From assembly GCF_029504575.1 (NCBI RefSeq), contig NZ_JAQFII010000001.1:3417001-3481000 (forward strand): 64,000 nucleotides of DNA, in the 5' to 3' direction. The notes below the pieces were generated by a model. It saw only the letters and a list, made by a program, of their open reading frames with translations. It was not told the DNA's origin and ran no database searches. Positions 45,513 to 55,494 of the stretch are shown one piece after another. The stretch's first letter is position 1; each line of letters begins with the position of its first letter. A program made the translations under genes and the position numbers. The DNA is from Streptomyces sp. SPB162 (lineage in GTDB: Bacteria > Actinomycetota > Actinomycetes > Streptomycetales > Streptomycetaceae).

Positions 45513-45868
45513 GGGCGCCTCCGGGTGATGGTGATGGTCACGTCGTCGAACGGAACGGTGATCGGGGCGTCCGGCTTGTGCACCGTGACCTCGACCTCCT
45601 GGACCTGTTCGTGCTTGAGGCACTGGTCGGCGATGCGCTGCGCGAGGGTCTCGATCAGGTCGACCGGCTCGCCCTTGACGACATCCACGACCTCCTCGGC
45701 CACCACGCCGTAGTGGACGGTCTTGGTCAGGTCGTCCCCGGCCGCGGCAGGAGCCGTGTCCAGGCCGAGCACCAGGTCCACGACGAAGGTCTGGCCCTCC
45801 TCGCGCTCCCTGGGAAACACGCCGTGGTTACCGCGGGCCTTGAGGCCGCGCAGCGTGACACGATCCAC
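45509..45868 (-). CDS. folB: Dihydroneopterin aldolase
   Basis: A 119-residue enzyme cleaving dihydroneopterin to hydroxymethyl-dihydropterin and glycolaldehyde, the substrate supplier of FolK. Landmarks: MDRVTLRGLKARGNHGVFPRE (with the GNHGVF motif and early Glu), FVVDLVLGLD, VHYGVVAEEVVDVV, LIETLAQRIADQCL with the conserved Glu, and VTVHKPDAPI with the catalytic Lys. GTG 45868 has AGCAGGAG 8 nt upstream. Full length for the family. Confidence 0.96.
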   Translation of the reverse strand: MDRVTLRGLKARGNHGVFPREREEGQTFVVDLVLGLDTAPAAAGDDLTKTVHYGVVAEEVVDVVKGEPVDLIETLAQRIADQCLKHEQVQEVEVTVHKPDAPITVPFDDVTITITRRRP

Positions 45869-46186
45869 GAGATCACTCCTGCTGATGGGTTCGGACGGAC
45901 GGGCCTGGTCCCGGCATGTGTACGGGCCCGCCCGGAATCGAATCTACCCGCGACCACCGACAGCGCGTGCCGACAGGTTGTCCGGGACCGGCCCGGCCCA
46001 GGTCAGGGCGGTCGGACTCCGGCCCTTTACCCGCCAGCCGGGCCGCTACCCGTCCGTGGGCGGATTCTTGGCGCGAACGGGTGACGAGATCGCCGACACG
46101 GCGCAATCCCGGACCGGCCGGGTGAACGCGGGGTGGTGGGACGGCGTGCTTCAGGCGTCGCGGCCGCGGGCTTCGGAGCCGCCGGC
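45869..46186 (-). other. Spacer between the NTF2-like gene and folB
   Basis: A 318-bp gap with no credible gene. On the minus strand a TAGATT -10-like hexamer lies at 45941-45946, about 75 bp before folB, but I could not pair it with a good -35. GC-rich inverted segments (CGGGCCCGCCCGG; GGGACCGGCCCGGCCC) could stop transcription coming from folP. The gap suggests folB-folK-DUF3180 has its own promoter. Confidence 0.35.
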
Positions 46187-46660
46187 TCAGGCGCCGGGGC
46201 CCGCGGTGCCGTCGTCATCGTCGTCGTCACCGTCGGCCAGTACCGGCGACCCGTGGTGCACCCACAGCCGCCAGCCCTCCGGTGTGCGCCGGAACACGTT
46301 GGTGGCGACCACCAGGGCGCCGACCAGGGTGCCCGCCGAGCCGTCCTCCTCGGCCGGTCCCCCCGTCAGGATGTTCTCGGTGCAGGTGACCAGGGCCGTG
46401 TCGCCGTCGACCCCGACCTCGACGTCGGTCAGGAAGAACTGGATGTACTCGGTGTTCGCCATGATCAGCGCGTAGGAGCGCATCACCTCGCCGCGCCCGC
46501 GCAGCACCGGCCACCCCGGGTGCACCACGGAGACGGTCTCGGCCAGCGGGCCGGTCAGGACGATCTCCTCCAGCGCGTCCAGATCCGAGGTCTCGACCGC
46601 GTCGTAGAACGCCTGGTTCGCCTCCTCGACCTGCGCGGCCTCCGCGGTACGCGGCGTCAT
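46187..46660 (-). CDS. NTF2-like (SnoaL) protein in the folate operon
   Basis: A 157-residue protein with the SnoaL/NTF2-like cone fold: VEEANQAFYDAVETSDLDAL, VSVVHPGWPVLRGRGEVMRS, FLTDVEVGVDGDTALVTCTE, VVATNVFRRTPEGWRLWVHH. The fold fits a ligand-binding or isomerase-like role. The C-terminus is poly-Asp (DGDDDDDDG) from a GTC/ATC-type codon repeat. The ATG overlaps the folP stop by 4 bp, so it is coupled to dihydropteroate synthase. This folP neighbour is common in actinobacteria, but its role is unknown to me. Confidence 0.85.
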   Translation of the reverse strand: MTPRTAEAAQVEEANQAFYDAVETSDLDALEEIVLTGPLAETVSVVHPGWPVLRGRGEVMRSYALIMANTEYIQFFLTDVEVGVDGDTALVTCTENILTGGPAEEDGSAGTLVGALVVATNVFRRTPEGWRLWVHHGSPVLADGDDDDDDGTAGPGA

Positions 46661-47529
46661 GCGGCACCCTCCGTCCACGCGGCGCCCTCGATGGCCCGCG
46701 AGACCCGGACCGCGTCGGCGCTCGCGTGCACCTCGTGCACCCGTACCGCCCAGGCGCCCTCGCGGGCGGCGATCGCCGAGACCGCGGCGGTCGCCGCGTC
46801 GCGCTCCCTGGCCGGCGGCGGGTCCCCGGCCGTCCCGGCCAGCACCCGCCCCAGGAACCGCTTCCTGGACGCGGCCACCAGCAGCGGGCGGCCCAGCTCG
46901 CGCAGCCGGCCGAGGTGCGCCATCAGCGCGAGGTCGTGCTCGGCGTTCTTCGCGAAGCCCAGGCCGGGGTCGACGATGATCCGGGCCGGGTCGATGCCGC
47001 CGGCGACCGCCCGCTCGCACCCCTCGCGCAGCTCGGCGACGACCTCGGCGACCACGTCGCCGTAGACCGCCCGGTTGTTCATGTCGATGCTCTGCCCGCG
47101 CCAGTGCATGACGACGAACGGCACCCGCGCCTCGGCGACCACCGGGATCATCTCGGGGTCGGCGCCGCCGCCGCTCACGTCGTTGACCAGCCGCGCGCCG
47201 GCCGCGACCGCCTGCTCGGCGACCGCCGCCCGCATCGTGTCCACGCTGACCAGGACACCCGCGGCGGCCAGCTCCCGCACCACCGGGATCACCCGGCGCA
47301 GCTCCTCCGCCGCCGAGACCCGGGCCGCCCCGGGCCGGGTCGACTCCCCGCCGACGTCCACGATGTCCGCGCCGGACGCGACGAGGTCCAGACCGTGCTT
47401 GACGGCCAGCTCCGGGTCGAACCACTGCCCGCCGTCGGAGAAGGAGTCGGGTGTGACGTTGACCACGCCCATGACCGCGCAGCGGTCCCACTCAGGAAGA
47501 CCGTCCACGAAGCCCCGCAGCGTATTCAT
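46657..47529 (-). CDS. folP: Dihydropteroate synthase
   Basis: A 290-residue TIM-barrel enzyme condensing hydroxymethyl-dihydropterin pyrophosphate with p-aminobenzoate; the sulfonamide target. Landmarks: VMGVVNVTPDSFSDGG, DLVASGADIVDVGGESTRPG, VSVDTMRAAVAEQAV, ARLVNDVSGG, PFVVMHWRG, IIVDPGLGFAKNAEHDLALM, PLLVAASRKRFLG (phosphate-binding SRK) and AVRVHEVHASADAVRVSRAI. All active-site loops are present. Start ATG 47529. First gene of a unit with the NTF2-like gene. Confidence 0.97.
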   Translation of the reverse strand: MNTLRGFVDGLPEWDRCAVMGVVNVTPDSFSDGGQWFDPELAVKHGLDLVASGADIVDVGGESTRPGAARVSAAEELRRVIPVVRELAAAGVLVSVDTMRAAVAEQAVAAGARLVNDVSGGGADPEMIPVVAEARVPFVVMHWRGQSIDMNNRAVYGDVVAEVVAELREGCERAVAGGIDPARIIVDPGLGFAKNAEHDLALMAHLGRLRELGRPLLVAASRKRFLGRVLAGTAGDPPPARERDAATAAVSAIAAREGAWAVRVHEVHASADAVRVSRAIEGAAWTEGAA

Positions 47530-47557
47530 GCGCCCAGCGTAGGCGCTGGGCGGTCGA

Positions 47558-48664
47558 CTACCGGTCGCTGAGCCGGCTGCTCAGCCACTCCAGGGCGGGC
47601 GGAATCTCCCGGCCCCAGGTGTTGAAGTTGTGGCCGCCGCTCTCCAGGATGATCGACGACATGTGCGTGGGCGCCTTCGCGGCGCCGATCAGCTTCATCG
47701 TCGCCCGGTAGTTCGGCTCGCCCTTCCTGCTGCTGGTCACCAGGAGGTTCACCGGCGGGTGCGGCAGGTTCTCCAGCCGCCACGGCAGGTTGTTCTGGAG
47801 TTCGAGCTTCTGGTCGCCGCCGAAGAGGTCGCCGGTGGTCCGGTCGTGCGGCGCCTTGTAGTCGGCGGACAGGCCGACCGCGGTCGAGTACGCCTCGGGG
47901 TGCCGCATCGTGAGCTTCAGGGCGCAGTAGCCGCCGGTGGAGTCGCCCATGATCCCCCAGTTCCTGGCGTTGGTGCCGACCCGGAAGTGGCCGGACACGG
48001 CCGCGCGCAGGTCCTTGGTGAAGAAGGTCTCCGTCTGGGGGCCGCCGGGGATGTCCATGCACTCGGTGTCCCGCGGCGGGGCCACCGTCGGCCGCATCAT
48101 GATCAGTATGGTCGGCCTGGCCCTGCCGTCCAGGACCTGCTGGTGCGCGATCGACGGGTACTTCATCTTCTTGAAGAGCGCCTCGGCGGTCCCCGGGTAG
48201 CCGGTGAGGATCACGGACGCCGGGAACGTGCGCCGGGCGTCCTGGAAGTACTCGGGCGGCAGGTAGACATAGGCCTGCGTGGTGATGTCGGACGCGCCGC
48301 CGTGGAAGACCACCTTCTGGATCTGGCCGCCGGTCTTCGGCACCGAACCGCCGGGCACGTTCACATACTTGTGGCCGACCACCTGCAAGCGGTCGGCCGC
48401 CGCCGAGTGGTTGACGACGACGCCCGGTTCTGACTCCTGTCCGAACAGGTCGGCCCAGGACGCGTAGAAACCGAACGAGTAGTTGGCGGCCAGCCCGAGC
48501 GCCGCGATCATCGACAACTGGGTGAACAGCATCATGCCGACGCGCCCCAGCACCGCCGGGAGACTGCGCTTGGACAGGCGCGGCCAGAGCCATACGGTGG
48601 CCACGAACAGCACTACCGCGGCTATGACCGCCAGCAGTAGAACCTTCTTACTGGTGAGACCCAT
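47558..48664 (-). CDS. Membrane-anchored alpha/beta-hydrolase (esterase D/mycolyltransferase-like fold)
   Basis: A 368-residue protein. Two N-terminal hydrophobic helices (VLLLAVIAAVVLFVATVWLW, MMLFTQLSMIAALGLAANYS) anchor an extracytoplasmic serine hydrolase of the esterase D/Fbp-like fold: AYVYLPPEYF, FPASVILTGYPGTAEALFKK, ILIMMRPTVAPPRDTECMDI, GTNARNWGIMGDSTGGYCALKL with the nucleophile Ser in GDSTGG, and a C-terminal His in ILESGGHNFNTWGRE. Substrates may be cell-envelope esters. The ATG at 48664 is divergent from the DUF2156 gene, which also acts at the membrane. Specific activity is unknown. Confidence 0.87.
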   Translation of the reverse strand: MGLTSKKVLLLAVIAAVVLFVATVWLWPRLSKRSLPAVLGRVGMMLFTQLSMIAALGLAANYSFGFYASWADLFGQESEPGVVVNHSAAADRLQVVGHKYVNVPGGSVPKTGGQIQKVVFHGGASDITTQAYVYLPPEYFQDARRTFPASVILTGYPGTAEALFKKMKYPSIAHQQVLDGRARPTILIMMRPTVAPPRDTECMDIPGGPQTETFFTKDLRAAVSGHFRVGTNARNWGIMGDSTGGYCALKLTMRHPEAYSTAVGLSADYKAPHDRTTGDLFGGDQKLELQNNLPWRLENLPHPPVNLLVTSSRKGEPNYRATMKLIGAAKAPTHMSSIILESGGHNFNTWGREIPPALEWLSSRLSDR

Positions 48665-48829
48665 GTCGGATGACGTACTTTCCTGTCCGCGGCCCGGTTC
48701 CGGCTCCCTCTGACGGAACCTAGGGGCCTTTCCGCGCGTCCTAGAGGGCGCAAATTGTTCGTTACGAGAGCTGTTTGCGGAACATATCCCGCAATGTTGG
48801 GGCTTGGTGACCCATGTCTGTACAGGTAG

Positions 48830-50710
48830 ATGGAGAACTCGGCTTCCGGGTTCCCTGGGCAGGTGCCCGTGTCTACTGATCGCGCCAACGCCGGTACCCG
48901 GCGTCCGCGGTTCCTCCGCTCCTCCTCCGTCCCGTCGGTCGTCGGTACCGCCGGGGCCGTGGTGGGGCTGCTCGACGTCGTCTCGGGCGTGTTCCCCGGT
49001 TTCCGCAACGGCCGGATGCACCACATGGCGATGGTCTTCCCCGGCACCATGAGTTCGCTCGCGGCGGCGGGGTCGGTGGTCACCGGCATCCTGCTGCTGA
49101 TGCTGGCTCACGGCCTCAAACGCGGGAAGGTGCGCGCCTGGTGGGCGGCGGTGCTGCTGCTGCCGACCGGCGCCGCGACCCAGCTGGTCTACCGGCATTC
49201 GGGGGTCGGCGCGCTCGTCTCGCTGTTCCTGTTCGCGCTGCTGATCGTCCACCGGGGCCAGTTCAACGCCCTGTCGGACCCGCGCACGCGCTGGCGGGCG
49301 GCGGCCAACTTCGTGCTGCTCAGCGTCGTCGCCCTCGGCCTGGGGCTGCTCATCGTCAGCGCCCACCCGAAGGTCGAGATGGGCGATCCCAGCCTGATCG
49401 AGCGGCTGCAGCACGTGCTGTACGGGCTTTTCGGTTTCGAGGGCCCGGTGAGCTATACGAGTGACCGGGCCTCGGACGTCGTGGCCTACTCGCTCGGCGG
49501 GCTCGGCTTCCTCATCGCCGGCACCACCGCGTATCTGATCCTGCGTCCGGCGCGGCCGGTCGCCGAGCTCAGCGGCGCCGACGAGGACCAGCTGCGCGAG
49601 CTGCTGGTCAAACACGGCGCCCGCGACTCGCTCGGCCACTTCGCCCTGCGCCGCGACAAGAGCGTGGTGTTCTCGCCGAGCGGCAAGGCCGCCGTCTGCT
49701 ACCGGGTGGTGTCCGGGGTGATGCTCGCCAGTGGCGACCCCATCGGGGACGTCGAGGCCTGGCCGGGCGCCATCGAGCGCTTCATGGAACTGGCCCGGGC
49801 GCACGCCTGGATCCCGGCGGTCATGGGCTGCAGCGAGACCGGCGGCGAGGTCTGGACCCGCGAGACGGGCCTGGACGCGCTGGAGTTGGGCGACGAGGCG
49901 ATCGTGCGCACCAGCGCCTTCACGATGCAGGGCCGCGCGATGCGCAACGTGCGGCAGATGGTCAAGCGCATCGAACGGTCCGGCTACACCTGCAAGGTGC
50001 GCCGGGTCCGCGAGCTGTCGGACGACGAGCGCGAACAGGTCCGGATGGCCGCCGACGCCTGGCGCGGCACGGACACCGAGCGCGGCTTCTCGATGGCGCT
50101 GGGCCGGTTCGGCGACGTCGAGGACGGCGACTGCGTGGTCGTCACCGCCCACAAGGAGCGGGAGGACGGCGTCGAGTCGCCGCTGGGCGACCTGCGGGCC
50201 GTGCTGCACTTCGTCCCCTGGGGCAAGGACGGCATGTCCCTGGAGCTCATGCGGCGCGACCGCAGCGCCGATCCGGGGCTCAACGAGCTGCTGATCGTCG
50301 AGGCGCTGCAGCACGCTCCGGAGCTGGGCGTCGAGAACGTCTCGCTCAACTTCGCGATGTTCCGCTCGGCGCTCGCCCGCGGCGAGCGGATCGGGGCGGG
50401 GCCGGTGCTGCGCGGCTGGCGGGGGCTGCTGGTCTTCCTGTCGCGCTGGTTCCAGATCGAGTCGCTGTACAAGTTCAACGCGAAGTTCCAGCCGGAGTGG
50501 GTGCCGCGGTTCCTGGTGTTCCGCAACTCGCGGGACCTGCCGCGGATCGGCTTCGCCGCCATGCAGGCGGAGGGCTTCGTCACCCTGTCGCTGCCGCTCC
50601 CGGACGCGCTCCAGCGCTTTCTGCCGGGGCGGGCCAAGCGGGCCGCGCACAGCGCGCCCTGCTACGCCAACAGCTCGGAGCCGGAGCGGACGGTCAAGAG
50701 CGTCGCCTGA
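48830..50710 (+). CDS. DUF2156 phosphatidylglycerol lysyltransferase (MprF/LysX-type)
   Basis: A 626-residue membrane enzyme. The N-terminal third has about six helices (GTAGAVVGLLDVVSGVF, LAAAGSVVTGILLLMLAHGL, WWAAVLLLPTGAATQLVY, VGALVSLFLFALLIVHRG, NFVLLSVVALGLGLLIVSA, YSLGGLGFLIAGTTAYLILR). A cytosolic tandem-GNAT DUF2156 domain follows (DSLGHFALRRDKSVVFSPSG, KAAVCYRVVSGVMLASGDPI, MGCSETGGEVW, VRQMVKRIERSGYTCKVRR, RGFSMALGRFGD, SLNFAMFRSALARGERIGAG, FNAKFQPEWVPRFLVF). Relatives attach lysine to phosphatidylglycerol, reducing surface negative charge and giving peptide resistance. No lysyl-tRNA-synthetase domain is fused. Start ATG 48830. Confidence 0.88.
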   Translation: MENSASGFPGQVPVSTDRANAGTRRPRFLRSSSVPSVVGTAGAVVGLLDVVSGVFPGFRNGRMHHMAMVFPGTMSSLAAAGSVVTGILLLMLAHGLKRGKVRAWWAAVLLLPTGAATQLVYRHSGVGALVSLFLFALLIVHRGQFNALSDPRTRWRAAANFVLLSVVALGLGLLIVSAHPKVEMGDPSLIERLQHVLYGLFGFEGPVSYTSDRASDVVAYSLGGLGFLIAGTTAYLILRPARPVAELSGADEDQLRELLVKHGARDSLGHFALRRDKSVVFSPSGKAAVCYRVVSGVMLASGDPIGDVEAWPGAIERFMELARAHAWIPAVMGCSETGGEVWTRETGLDALELGDEAIVRTSAFTMQGRAMRNVRQMVKRIERSGYTCKVRRVRELSDDEREQVRMAADAWRGTDTERGFSMALGRFGDVEDGDCVVVTAHKEREDGVESPLGDLRAVLHFVPWGKDGMSLELMRRDRSADPGLNELLIVEALQHAPELGVENVSLNFAMFRSALARGERIGAGPVLRGWRGLLVFLSRWFQIESLYKFNAKFQPEWVPRFLVFRNSRDLPRIGFAAMQAEGFVTLSLPLPDALQRFLPGRAKRAAHSAPCYANSSEPERTVKSVA

Positions 50711-50731
50711 CCGCCGCACCACCGCACCCCG

Positions 50732-50779
50732 CACGACGAGACCGCCGGATCCCTCTCAGGGTCCGGCGGTCTCGTCGTG
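50732..50779. terminator. Bidirectional terminator between the lysyltransferase and folE
   Basis: A perfect 18-bp stem, CACGACGAGACCGCCGGA (50732-50749) with its complement at 50762-50779, and a 12-nt loop, between converging genes. Short GTCGTGCG direct repeats follow up to 50850. Confidence 0.85.
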
Positions 50780-50853
50780 TGTGGGCGTCGTGCGGGGACG
50801 TCGTGCGTCGGCGTCGTGCGGGGGCGTCGTACGTGGGAACGCCGCGCGGGCGC

Positions 50854-51459
50854 TCAGCGGCCGATGATCAGGCTCATCGCCTCGGAGCGGGTCGCGGGAT
50901 CGCGCAGCTGGCCGCGGACCGCCGACGTGATGGTCTTCGCGCCCTGCTTGCGCACCCCGCGCATCGACATGCACATGTGCTCGCACTCGATGACGACGAT
51001 CACGCCGCGCGGCTCCAGGATGCGCATCAGCGAGTCGGCGATCTGCGTGGTGAGCCGCTCCTGGACCTGCGGACGGCGGGCGTAGACGTCGACCAGCCGG
51101 GCGAGCTTCGACAGCCCGGTGATCTTGCCGTTGGAGGCCGGGATGTAACCGACGTGGGCGACGCCTATGAACGGCACCAGGTGATGCTCGCAGCTCGACA
51201 TCACCTCGATGTCCTTCACCAGCACCATCTCGTCGTGCCCGAGGTCGAACGTCGTGGTCAGGACGTCCTCCGGCTCCTGCCAGAGGCCGGCGAATATCTC
51301 CTTGTACGCGCGGGCCACCCGGCCCGGCGTCTCCCGCAGGCCCTCCCGGTCAGGGTCCTCACCGACCGCGAAGAGAAGCTCACGCACGGCGGCCTCGGCA
51401 CGCTTCTCGTCGAACACGCCGATGGTCCCCTCGCCATCCAGCGTCACGGGGTCGGTCAT
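50854..51459 (-). CDS. folE: GTP cyclohydrolase I
   Basis: A 201-residue enzyme opening GTP to dihydroneopterin triphosphate, the first step of folate synthesis. Landmarks: [40 protein letters not shown] with the zinc Cys-x-x-His, [50 protein letters not shown] with the second zinc Cys, and TITSAVRG. Start ATG 51459 ([11 protein letters not shown]). It feeds FolB/FolK/FolP encoded 4-6 kb away. It follows ftsH on the same strand but is separated from it by a strong terminator. Confidence 0.97.
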   Translation of the reverse strand: MTDPVTLDGEGTIGVFDEKRAEAAVRELLFAVGEDPDREGLRETPGRVARAYKEIFAGLWQEPEDVLTTTFDLGHDEMVLVKDIEVMSSCEHHLVPFIGVAHVGYIPASNGKITGLSKLARLVDVYARRPQVQERLTTQIADSLMRILEPRGVIVVIECEHMCMSMRGVRKQGAKTITSAVRGQLRDPATRSEAMSLIIGR

Positions 51460-51510
51460 CTGTGCCTCGTTCCTCGTACGGACCTGCGGAGAGCTGCTCG
51501 GGCTGCACAA

Positions 51511-51560
51511 AATGAAGACCGCGCCCCCAAGGTTAAAACCTTGGGGGCGCGGTCTTCATT
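51511..51560 (-). terminator. Terminator after ftsH (perfect 24-bp stem)
   Basis: AATGAAGACCGCGCCCCCAA (51511 onward, 24 bp) is exactly complementary to 51537-51560 with only AA between. As RNA it would form about a 22-bp stem closed by a TTAAAA loop. It lies 48 bp beyond the ftsH stop and 52 bp before folE. Confidence 0.88.
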
Positions 51561-51607
51561 CCGGGATCACCGTTCCCGGCCGGCTCTCGCCGACCGGTTT
51601 CCGGTGG

Positions 51608-53683
51608 TCAGCTGTCGGTTCCGCTGCCCGAGTCCTCGGGAAGCTCCACCGTCTCGGTGGACTTCTCGATGGCCGGGGTGGCGGTGCTGCTGCCGTTGGC
51701 GGACTGGCTGCCGTTGGTGAGCGCCAGCTCCTTGGGCGAGAGCACCGGCGGGCGGGTCGACGGCGTACGGCGCGAGGACCCGGTCCAGGCCGGCCGCGGC
51801 GGACGCCTGACGATGGCCTTGAAGACCTCGGCGATCTCCTCCTTGTTCAGCGTCTCCTTCTCCAGGAGCGCCAGAACCAGGTTGTCGAGAACGTCGCGGT
51901 TCTCGACCAGGATCTCCCACGCCTCGTTGTGCGCGGTCTCGATGAGCTTCTTGACCTCTTCGTCGACCAGCCCGGCGACCTCTTCCGAGTAGTCGCGCTG
52001 GTGACCCATGTCACGTCCCAGGAACGGCTCCGCGTTGTCCGAGCCGAACTTGATCGCGCCGAGCCGCTCGGTCATCCCGTACTGGGTGACCATCGCGCGA
52101 GCCGTCGCGGTCGCCTTCTCGATGTCGTTCGAGGCGCCGGTGGTCGGGTCGTGGAAGACCAGTTCCTCCGCCGCCCGGCCGCCCATCATGTAGGCGAGCT
52201 GGTCGAGCATCTCGTTGCGCGTCGTCGAGTACTTGTCCTCGTCCGGCAGGACCATCGTGTAACCGAGGGCCCGGCCGCGGGAGAGGATCGTGATCTTGTG
52301 CACCGGGTCGCTGTTCGGAGAAGCCGCGGCGACCAGGGCGTGTCCGCCCTCGTGGTACGCGGTGATCTTCTTCTCCTTCTCGGACATGATCCGGGTCCGC
52401 TTCTGCGGTCCGGCCACGACCCGGTCGATCGCCTCGTCGAGGGTCTCGTTGTCGACCAACTTGCGGTCCCCGCGGGCCGTCAGGAGCGCGGCCTCGTTGA
52501 GCACGTTCGCCAGGTCGGCGCCGGTGAAGCCGGGGGTGCGGCGAGCGACGGCCCGGAGGTCGACGTTCGGAGCGACCGGCTTGCCCTTGGCGTGGACGTT
52601 GAGGATCTCCAGCCGGCCCATGAGGTCGGGGCGGTCCACGGCGATCTGCCGGTCGAAGCGGCCCGGACGCAGCAGCGCCGGGTCCAGGATGTCCGGCCGG
52701 TTGGTGGCGGCGATCAGGATGACGCCGCCCTTCACGTCGAAGCCGTCCATCTCGACGAGCAGCTGGTTGAGCGTCTGCTCGCGCTCGTCGTGCCCGCCGC
52801 CCATACCGGCACCGCGGTGCCGGCCGACGGCGTCGATCTCGTCGACGAAGACGATCGCCGGGGCGTTCGCCTTGGCCTGCTCGAACAGGTCGCGGACACG
52901 CGAGGCGCCGACACCCACGAACATCTCGACGAAGTCGGAACCCGAGATCGAGTAGAACGGCACGCCGGCCTCACCCGCGACGGCGCGGGCCAGCAGGGTC
53001 TTGCCGGTACCGGGCGGGCCGTAGAGCAGCACGCCCTTGGGGATCTTGGCGCCGACGGCCTGGAACTTCGCCGGCTCCTGCAGGAACTCCTTGATCTCGT
53101 GGAGCTCCTCGACCGCCTCGTCCGCCCCCGCCACGTCCGCGAACGTGGTCTTGGGGGTGTCCTTGGTGATCAGCTTGGCCTTGGACTTCCCGAACTGCAT
53201 GACGCGGGATCCGCCGCCCTGCATCTGGTTCATCAGGAAGAGGAAGACCACGACGATCAGCACGAACGGCAGCAGCGACAGCAGGATGCTGACGAACGCG
53301 TTCTGCTTGGACGGCGAGACGGTGTAACCGTCGGGCAGCGTGCCGCCCGCGGACGTGTCACCGTCGACCTTCCTCTGCAGGAAGGCCGCGATGTCGGTGC
53401 TCTGCTGGGCACTGACGTAGCTGGCCTTGAGCTTGGTGCCCAGGTCCTTGCCGCCGACCTTGGCGCCCTCGACGAGCTCGACCTTGACCATCTGCTCGTC
53501 GCCGGTGGTGAGCTCCGCCGACTTGAGAATGTTGTCCTTGCTGTGGATCGCTTGCACGACCTGGCCGGTGTCCACCGTCTTGTAGCCGCCGGAGGAGCCG
53601 ACGACCTGCATGAGGACGACCACGGCGATGACAGCCAGCACGATCCACATGACTGGCCCACGGAAATAGCGCTTGACGTCCAT
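51608..53683 (-). CDS. ftsH: ATP-dependent zinc metalloprotease FtsH
   Basis: A 691-residue membrane AAA+ protease degrading misfolded membrane proteins and regulators. N-terminal helix ([20 protein letters not shown]), extracytoplasmic domain (about 35-125), second helix ([20 protein letters not shown]), AAA module with Walker [21 protein letters not shown], Walker [39 protein letters not shown], and protease motif [12 protein letters not shown] (HEGGH). The last about 65 residues are a Ser/Thr/Pro-rich tail. The ATG at 53683 ([10 protein letters not shown]) is chosen; an in-frame extension to 53752 lacks conservation. It lies downstream of hpt and tilS, a common Gram-positive arrangement. 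Confidence 0.98.
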   Translation of the reverse strand: MDVKRYFRGPVMWIVLAVIAVVVLMQVVGSSGGYKTVDTGQVVQAIHSKDNILKSAELTTGDEQMVKVELVEGAKVGGKDLGTKLKASYVSAQQSTDIAAFLQRKVDGDTSAGGTLPDGYTVSPSKQNAFVSILLSLLPFVLIVVVFLFLMNQMQGGGSRVMQFGKSKAKLITKDTPKTTFADVAGADEAVEELHEIKEFLQEPAKFQAVGAKIPKGVLLYGPPGTGKTLLARAVAGEAGVPFYSISGSDFVEMFVGVGASRVRDLFEQAKANAPAIVFVDEIDAVGRHRGAGMGGGHDEREQTLNQLLVEMDGFDVKGGVILIAATNRPDILDPALLRPGRFDRQIAVDRPDLMGRLEILNVHAKGKPVAPNVDLRAVARRTPGFTGADLANVLNEAALLTARGDRKLVDNETLDEAIDRVVAGPQKRTRIMSEKEKKITAYHEGGHALVAAASPNSDPVHKITILSRGRALGYTMVLPDEDKYSTTRNEMLDQLAYMMGGRAAEELVFHDPTTGASNDIEKATATARAMVTQYGMTERLGAIKFGSDNAEPFLGRDMGHQRDYSEEVAGLVDEEVKKLIETAHNEAWEILVENRDVLDNLVLALLEKETLNKEEIAEVFKAIVRRPPRPAWTGSSRRTPSTRPPVLSPKELALTNGSQSANGSSTATPAIEKSTETVELPEDSGSGTDS

Positions 53684-53923
53684 CCATGCGGGGCGCGGAC
53701 GCCCCGTCCCTCCTGCCACAGTGAGGCAGCGCGGCTCGCTGGCCGCGTGCACATCCGGTGTATGACCCGACCTTCGGACGGTACCTCAGCATTGTCGCCT
53801 GAGGCGGCCGCCGACCGTTAACAATCCCGGCCTCCCCTGCTCCAACGGCGGGAAACGGTGCGGGGTTCCCCGTTGTCGGCACGGGCTGCGCCGAACGGGG
53901 ACATCCTCGGACGAACGGGGGCG

Positions 53924-54478
53924 TCAGCCGCCGTATACGTGCGGGGCGAGTGTTCCGACGAACGGGAGATTGCGGTACTTCTCGGCGAAATCGAGCCCGT
54001 AGCCGACGACGAACTCGTTGGGGATGTCGAAGCCGGTGTACTTCACATCGATCTCGACCTTGGCCGCCTCGGGCTTCCGCAGCAGCGTGCAGACCTCCAG
54101 GGAGGCCGGGCCGCGCGAACCGAGGTTGCTGATCAGCCAGGACAGCGTCAGACCGGAGTCGATGATGTCCTCGACGATCAGCACGTCGCGGCCGGCGATG
54201 TCGGTGTCGAGGTCCTTGAGGATGCGGACGACGCCCGACGACTTGGTGCCGGCACCGTAGGAGGACACCGCCATCCAGTCCATCGTCACGTTGGTGGAGA
54301 GCGCGCGCGCCAGGTCCGCCATCACCATCACCGCGCCCTTGAGCACGCCGACGATCAGCAGGTCCTTGCCCGCGTAGTCCTTGTCGATCTTCGCGGCAAG
54401 CTCGATGAGCTTGGCGTCGATCTCTTCCTTGGTGATGAGCACCTTTTCGAGGTCGGTGCCCATGTCGTTCTCGTTCAC
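53924..54478 (-). CDS. hpt: Hypoxanthine phosphoribosyltransferase
   Basis: A 184-residue purine-salvage enzyme converting hypoxanthine or guanine and PRPP to IMP or GMP. Landmarks: [59 protein letters not shown] with the flexible loop Ser-Tyr, the PRPP motif [17 protein letters not shown], and [23 protein letters not shown] 54478 with AGGAA 9 nt upstream is preferred over ATG 54463. It lies 20 bp after tilS, so the two are co-transcribed. Confidence 0.97.
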   Translation of the reverse strand: MNENDMGTDLEKVLITKEEIDAKLIELAAKIDKDYAGKDLLIVGVLKGAVMVMADLARALSTNVTMDWMAVSSYGAGTKSSGVVRILKDLDTDIAGRDVLIVEDIIDSGLTLSWLISNLGSRGPASLEVCTLLRKPEAAKVEIDVKYTGFDIPNEFVVGYGLDFAEKYRNLPFVGTLAPHVYGG

Positions 54479-54498
54479 CTGTTTGGGTTCCTCAAGGT

Positions 54499-55494
54499 CT
54501 ACGACGGTGAGAAGAACAGTCTGCCATTGCGCCGACGGGCCTCGACGCCGCCCGGGAGGTTGAGACCTTTCTGCCCGCGCCAGTCGGTGACCAGCCGGTC
54601 GACCTCCTCGATGTGGCGGGCGAACAGGAATCCGGGCGGGGAACCGGCGGCGATCAGCGCCCGGCGCAGCACCCGGCGGCGGACGGCGGCCGGCAGCGAG
54701 CTCAGCCGGAGCGCGTCCAGGGAGCCCTCACCGTCGGCGACATCACGTTCCGCGGTGGCCGCCCACTGGTCCAGGGCGTCGGCGTCGTCGCGGGAGAGCT
54801 GGGCGGTGCGGGCCAGCGCCTCGATGACGCCCTTGCCGAGGGACTTCTCCAGCACCGGCAGCGCCTCGTGGCGGACCCGGGAGCGGGTGTAGGCGGGGTC
54901 GTGGTTGTGCGGGTCCTCCCACACGTCGATGCCCTGGGCCAGGCAGCCCTTGCGCACGGTGTCGCGGTCGAGCAGCAGGAACGGGCGGCGGTAGCGACCC
55001 CCCGCGCCCGACACGGCGGCCATCCCGGACAGCGAGCGGGTGCCGGAGCCGCGGGCGAGGCCCAGCAGCACCGTCTCCGCCTGGTCGTCCCGGGTGTGGC
55101 CGAGCAGGACGGCGGCGGCGCCGCGGGCGTCGGCGGTGGCGTCCAGCGCGCCGTAGCGGGCGTCGCGGGCAGCGGCTTCCGGTCCGCCCTGGCGGCCGAC
55201 GGTGACGCCGACGGCGTCCACGGGGTCGAGCCCGAGGCAGCGCAGGCGCGCGGCGACTTCGAGGGCGCGGCCGGTCGAGCCGGGCTGCAGCCCGTGGTCG
55301 ACGGTGACGGCTCCGGCGCGCACGCCGAGTTTGGGGGCCTCGAACGCGAGGGCCGCGGCGAGCGCCATGGAGTCGGCGCCTCCACTGCAGGCGGCCAGGA
55401 CGAGGGGGTTGGGGGCGGGGGTGGCGATGAGGACGTCGTGAAGTACGCGGCGGACCGCCAGGCGTATCGCGGCGACCGTGGGGTGGGGACCCAT
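54499..55494 (-). CDS. tilS: tRNA(Ile)-lysidine synthetase
   Basis: A 331-residue N-type ATP pyrophosphatase adding lysine to C34 of tRNA-Ile(CAU), which changes codon and amino-acid identity. PP-loop: [20 protein letters not shown]. Other blocks: [60 protein letters not shown] and [20 protein letters not shown] ([10 protein letters not shown]). The C-terminal substrate-binding part is short, as usual in actinobacteria. Start ATG 55494. Upstream DNA up to the DUF2342 gene carries its promoter. Confidence 0.95.
   Translation of the reverse strand: MGPHPTVAAIRLAVRRVLHDVLIATPAPNPLVLAACSGGADSMALAAALAFEAPKLGVRAGAVTVDHGLQPGSTGRALEVAARLRCLGLDPVDAVGVTVGRQGGPEAAARDARYGALDATADARGAAAVLLGHTRDDQAETVLLGLARGSGTRSLSGMAAVSGAGGRYRRPFLLLDRDTVRKGCLAQGIDVWEDPHNHDPAYTRSRVRHEALPVLEKSLGKGVIEALARTAQLSRDDADALDQWAATAERDVADGEGSLDALRLSSLPAAVRRRVLRRALIAAGSPPGFLFARHIEEVDRLVTDWRGQKGLNLPGGVEARRRNGRLFFSPS

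Noticed and set aside
48665..50734. N-terminal extension of the esterase frame opposite the lysyltransferase gene
   Set aside because: Low-complexity antisense. The ATG at 48664 starts a normal membrane anchor.
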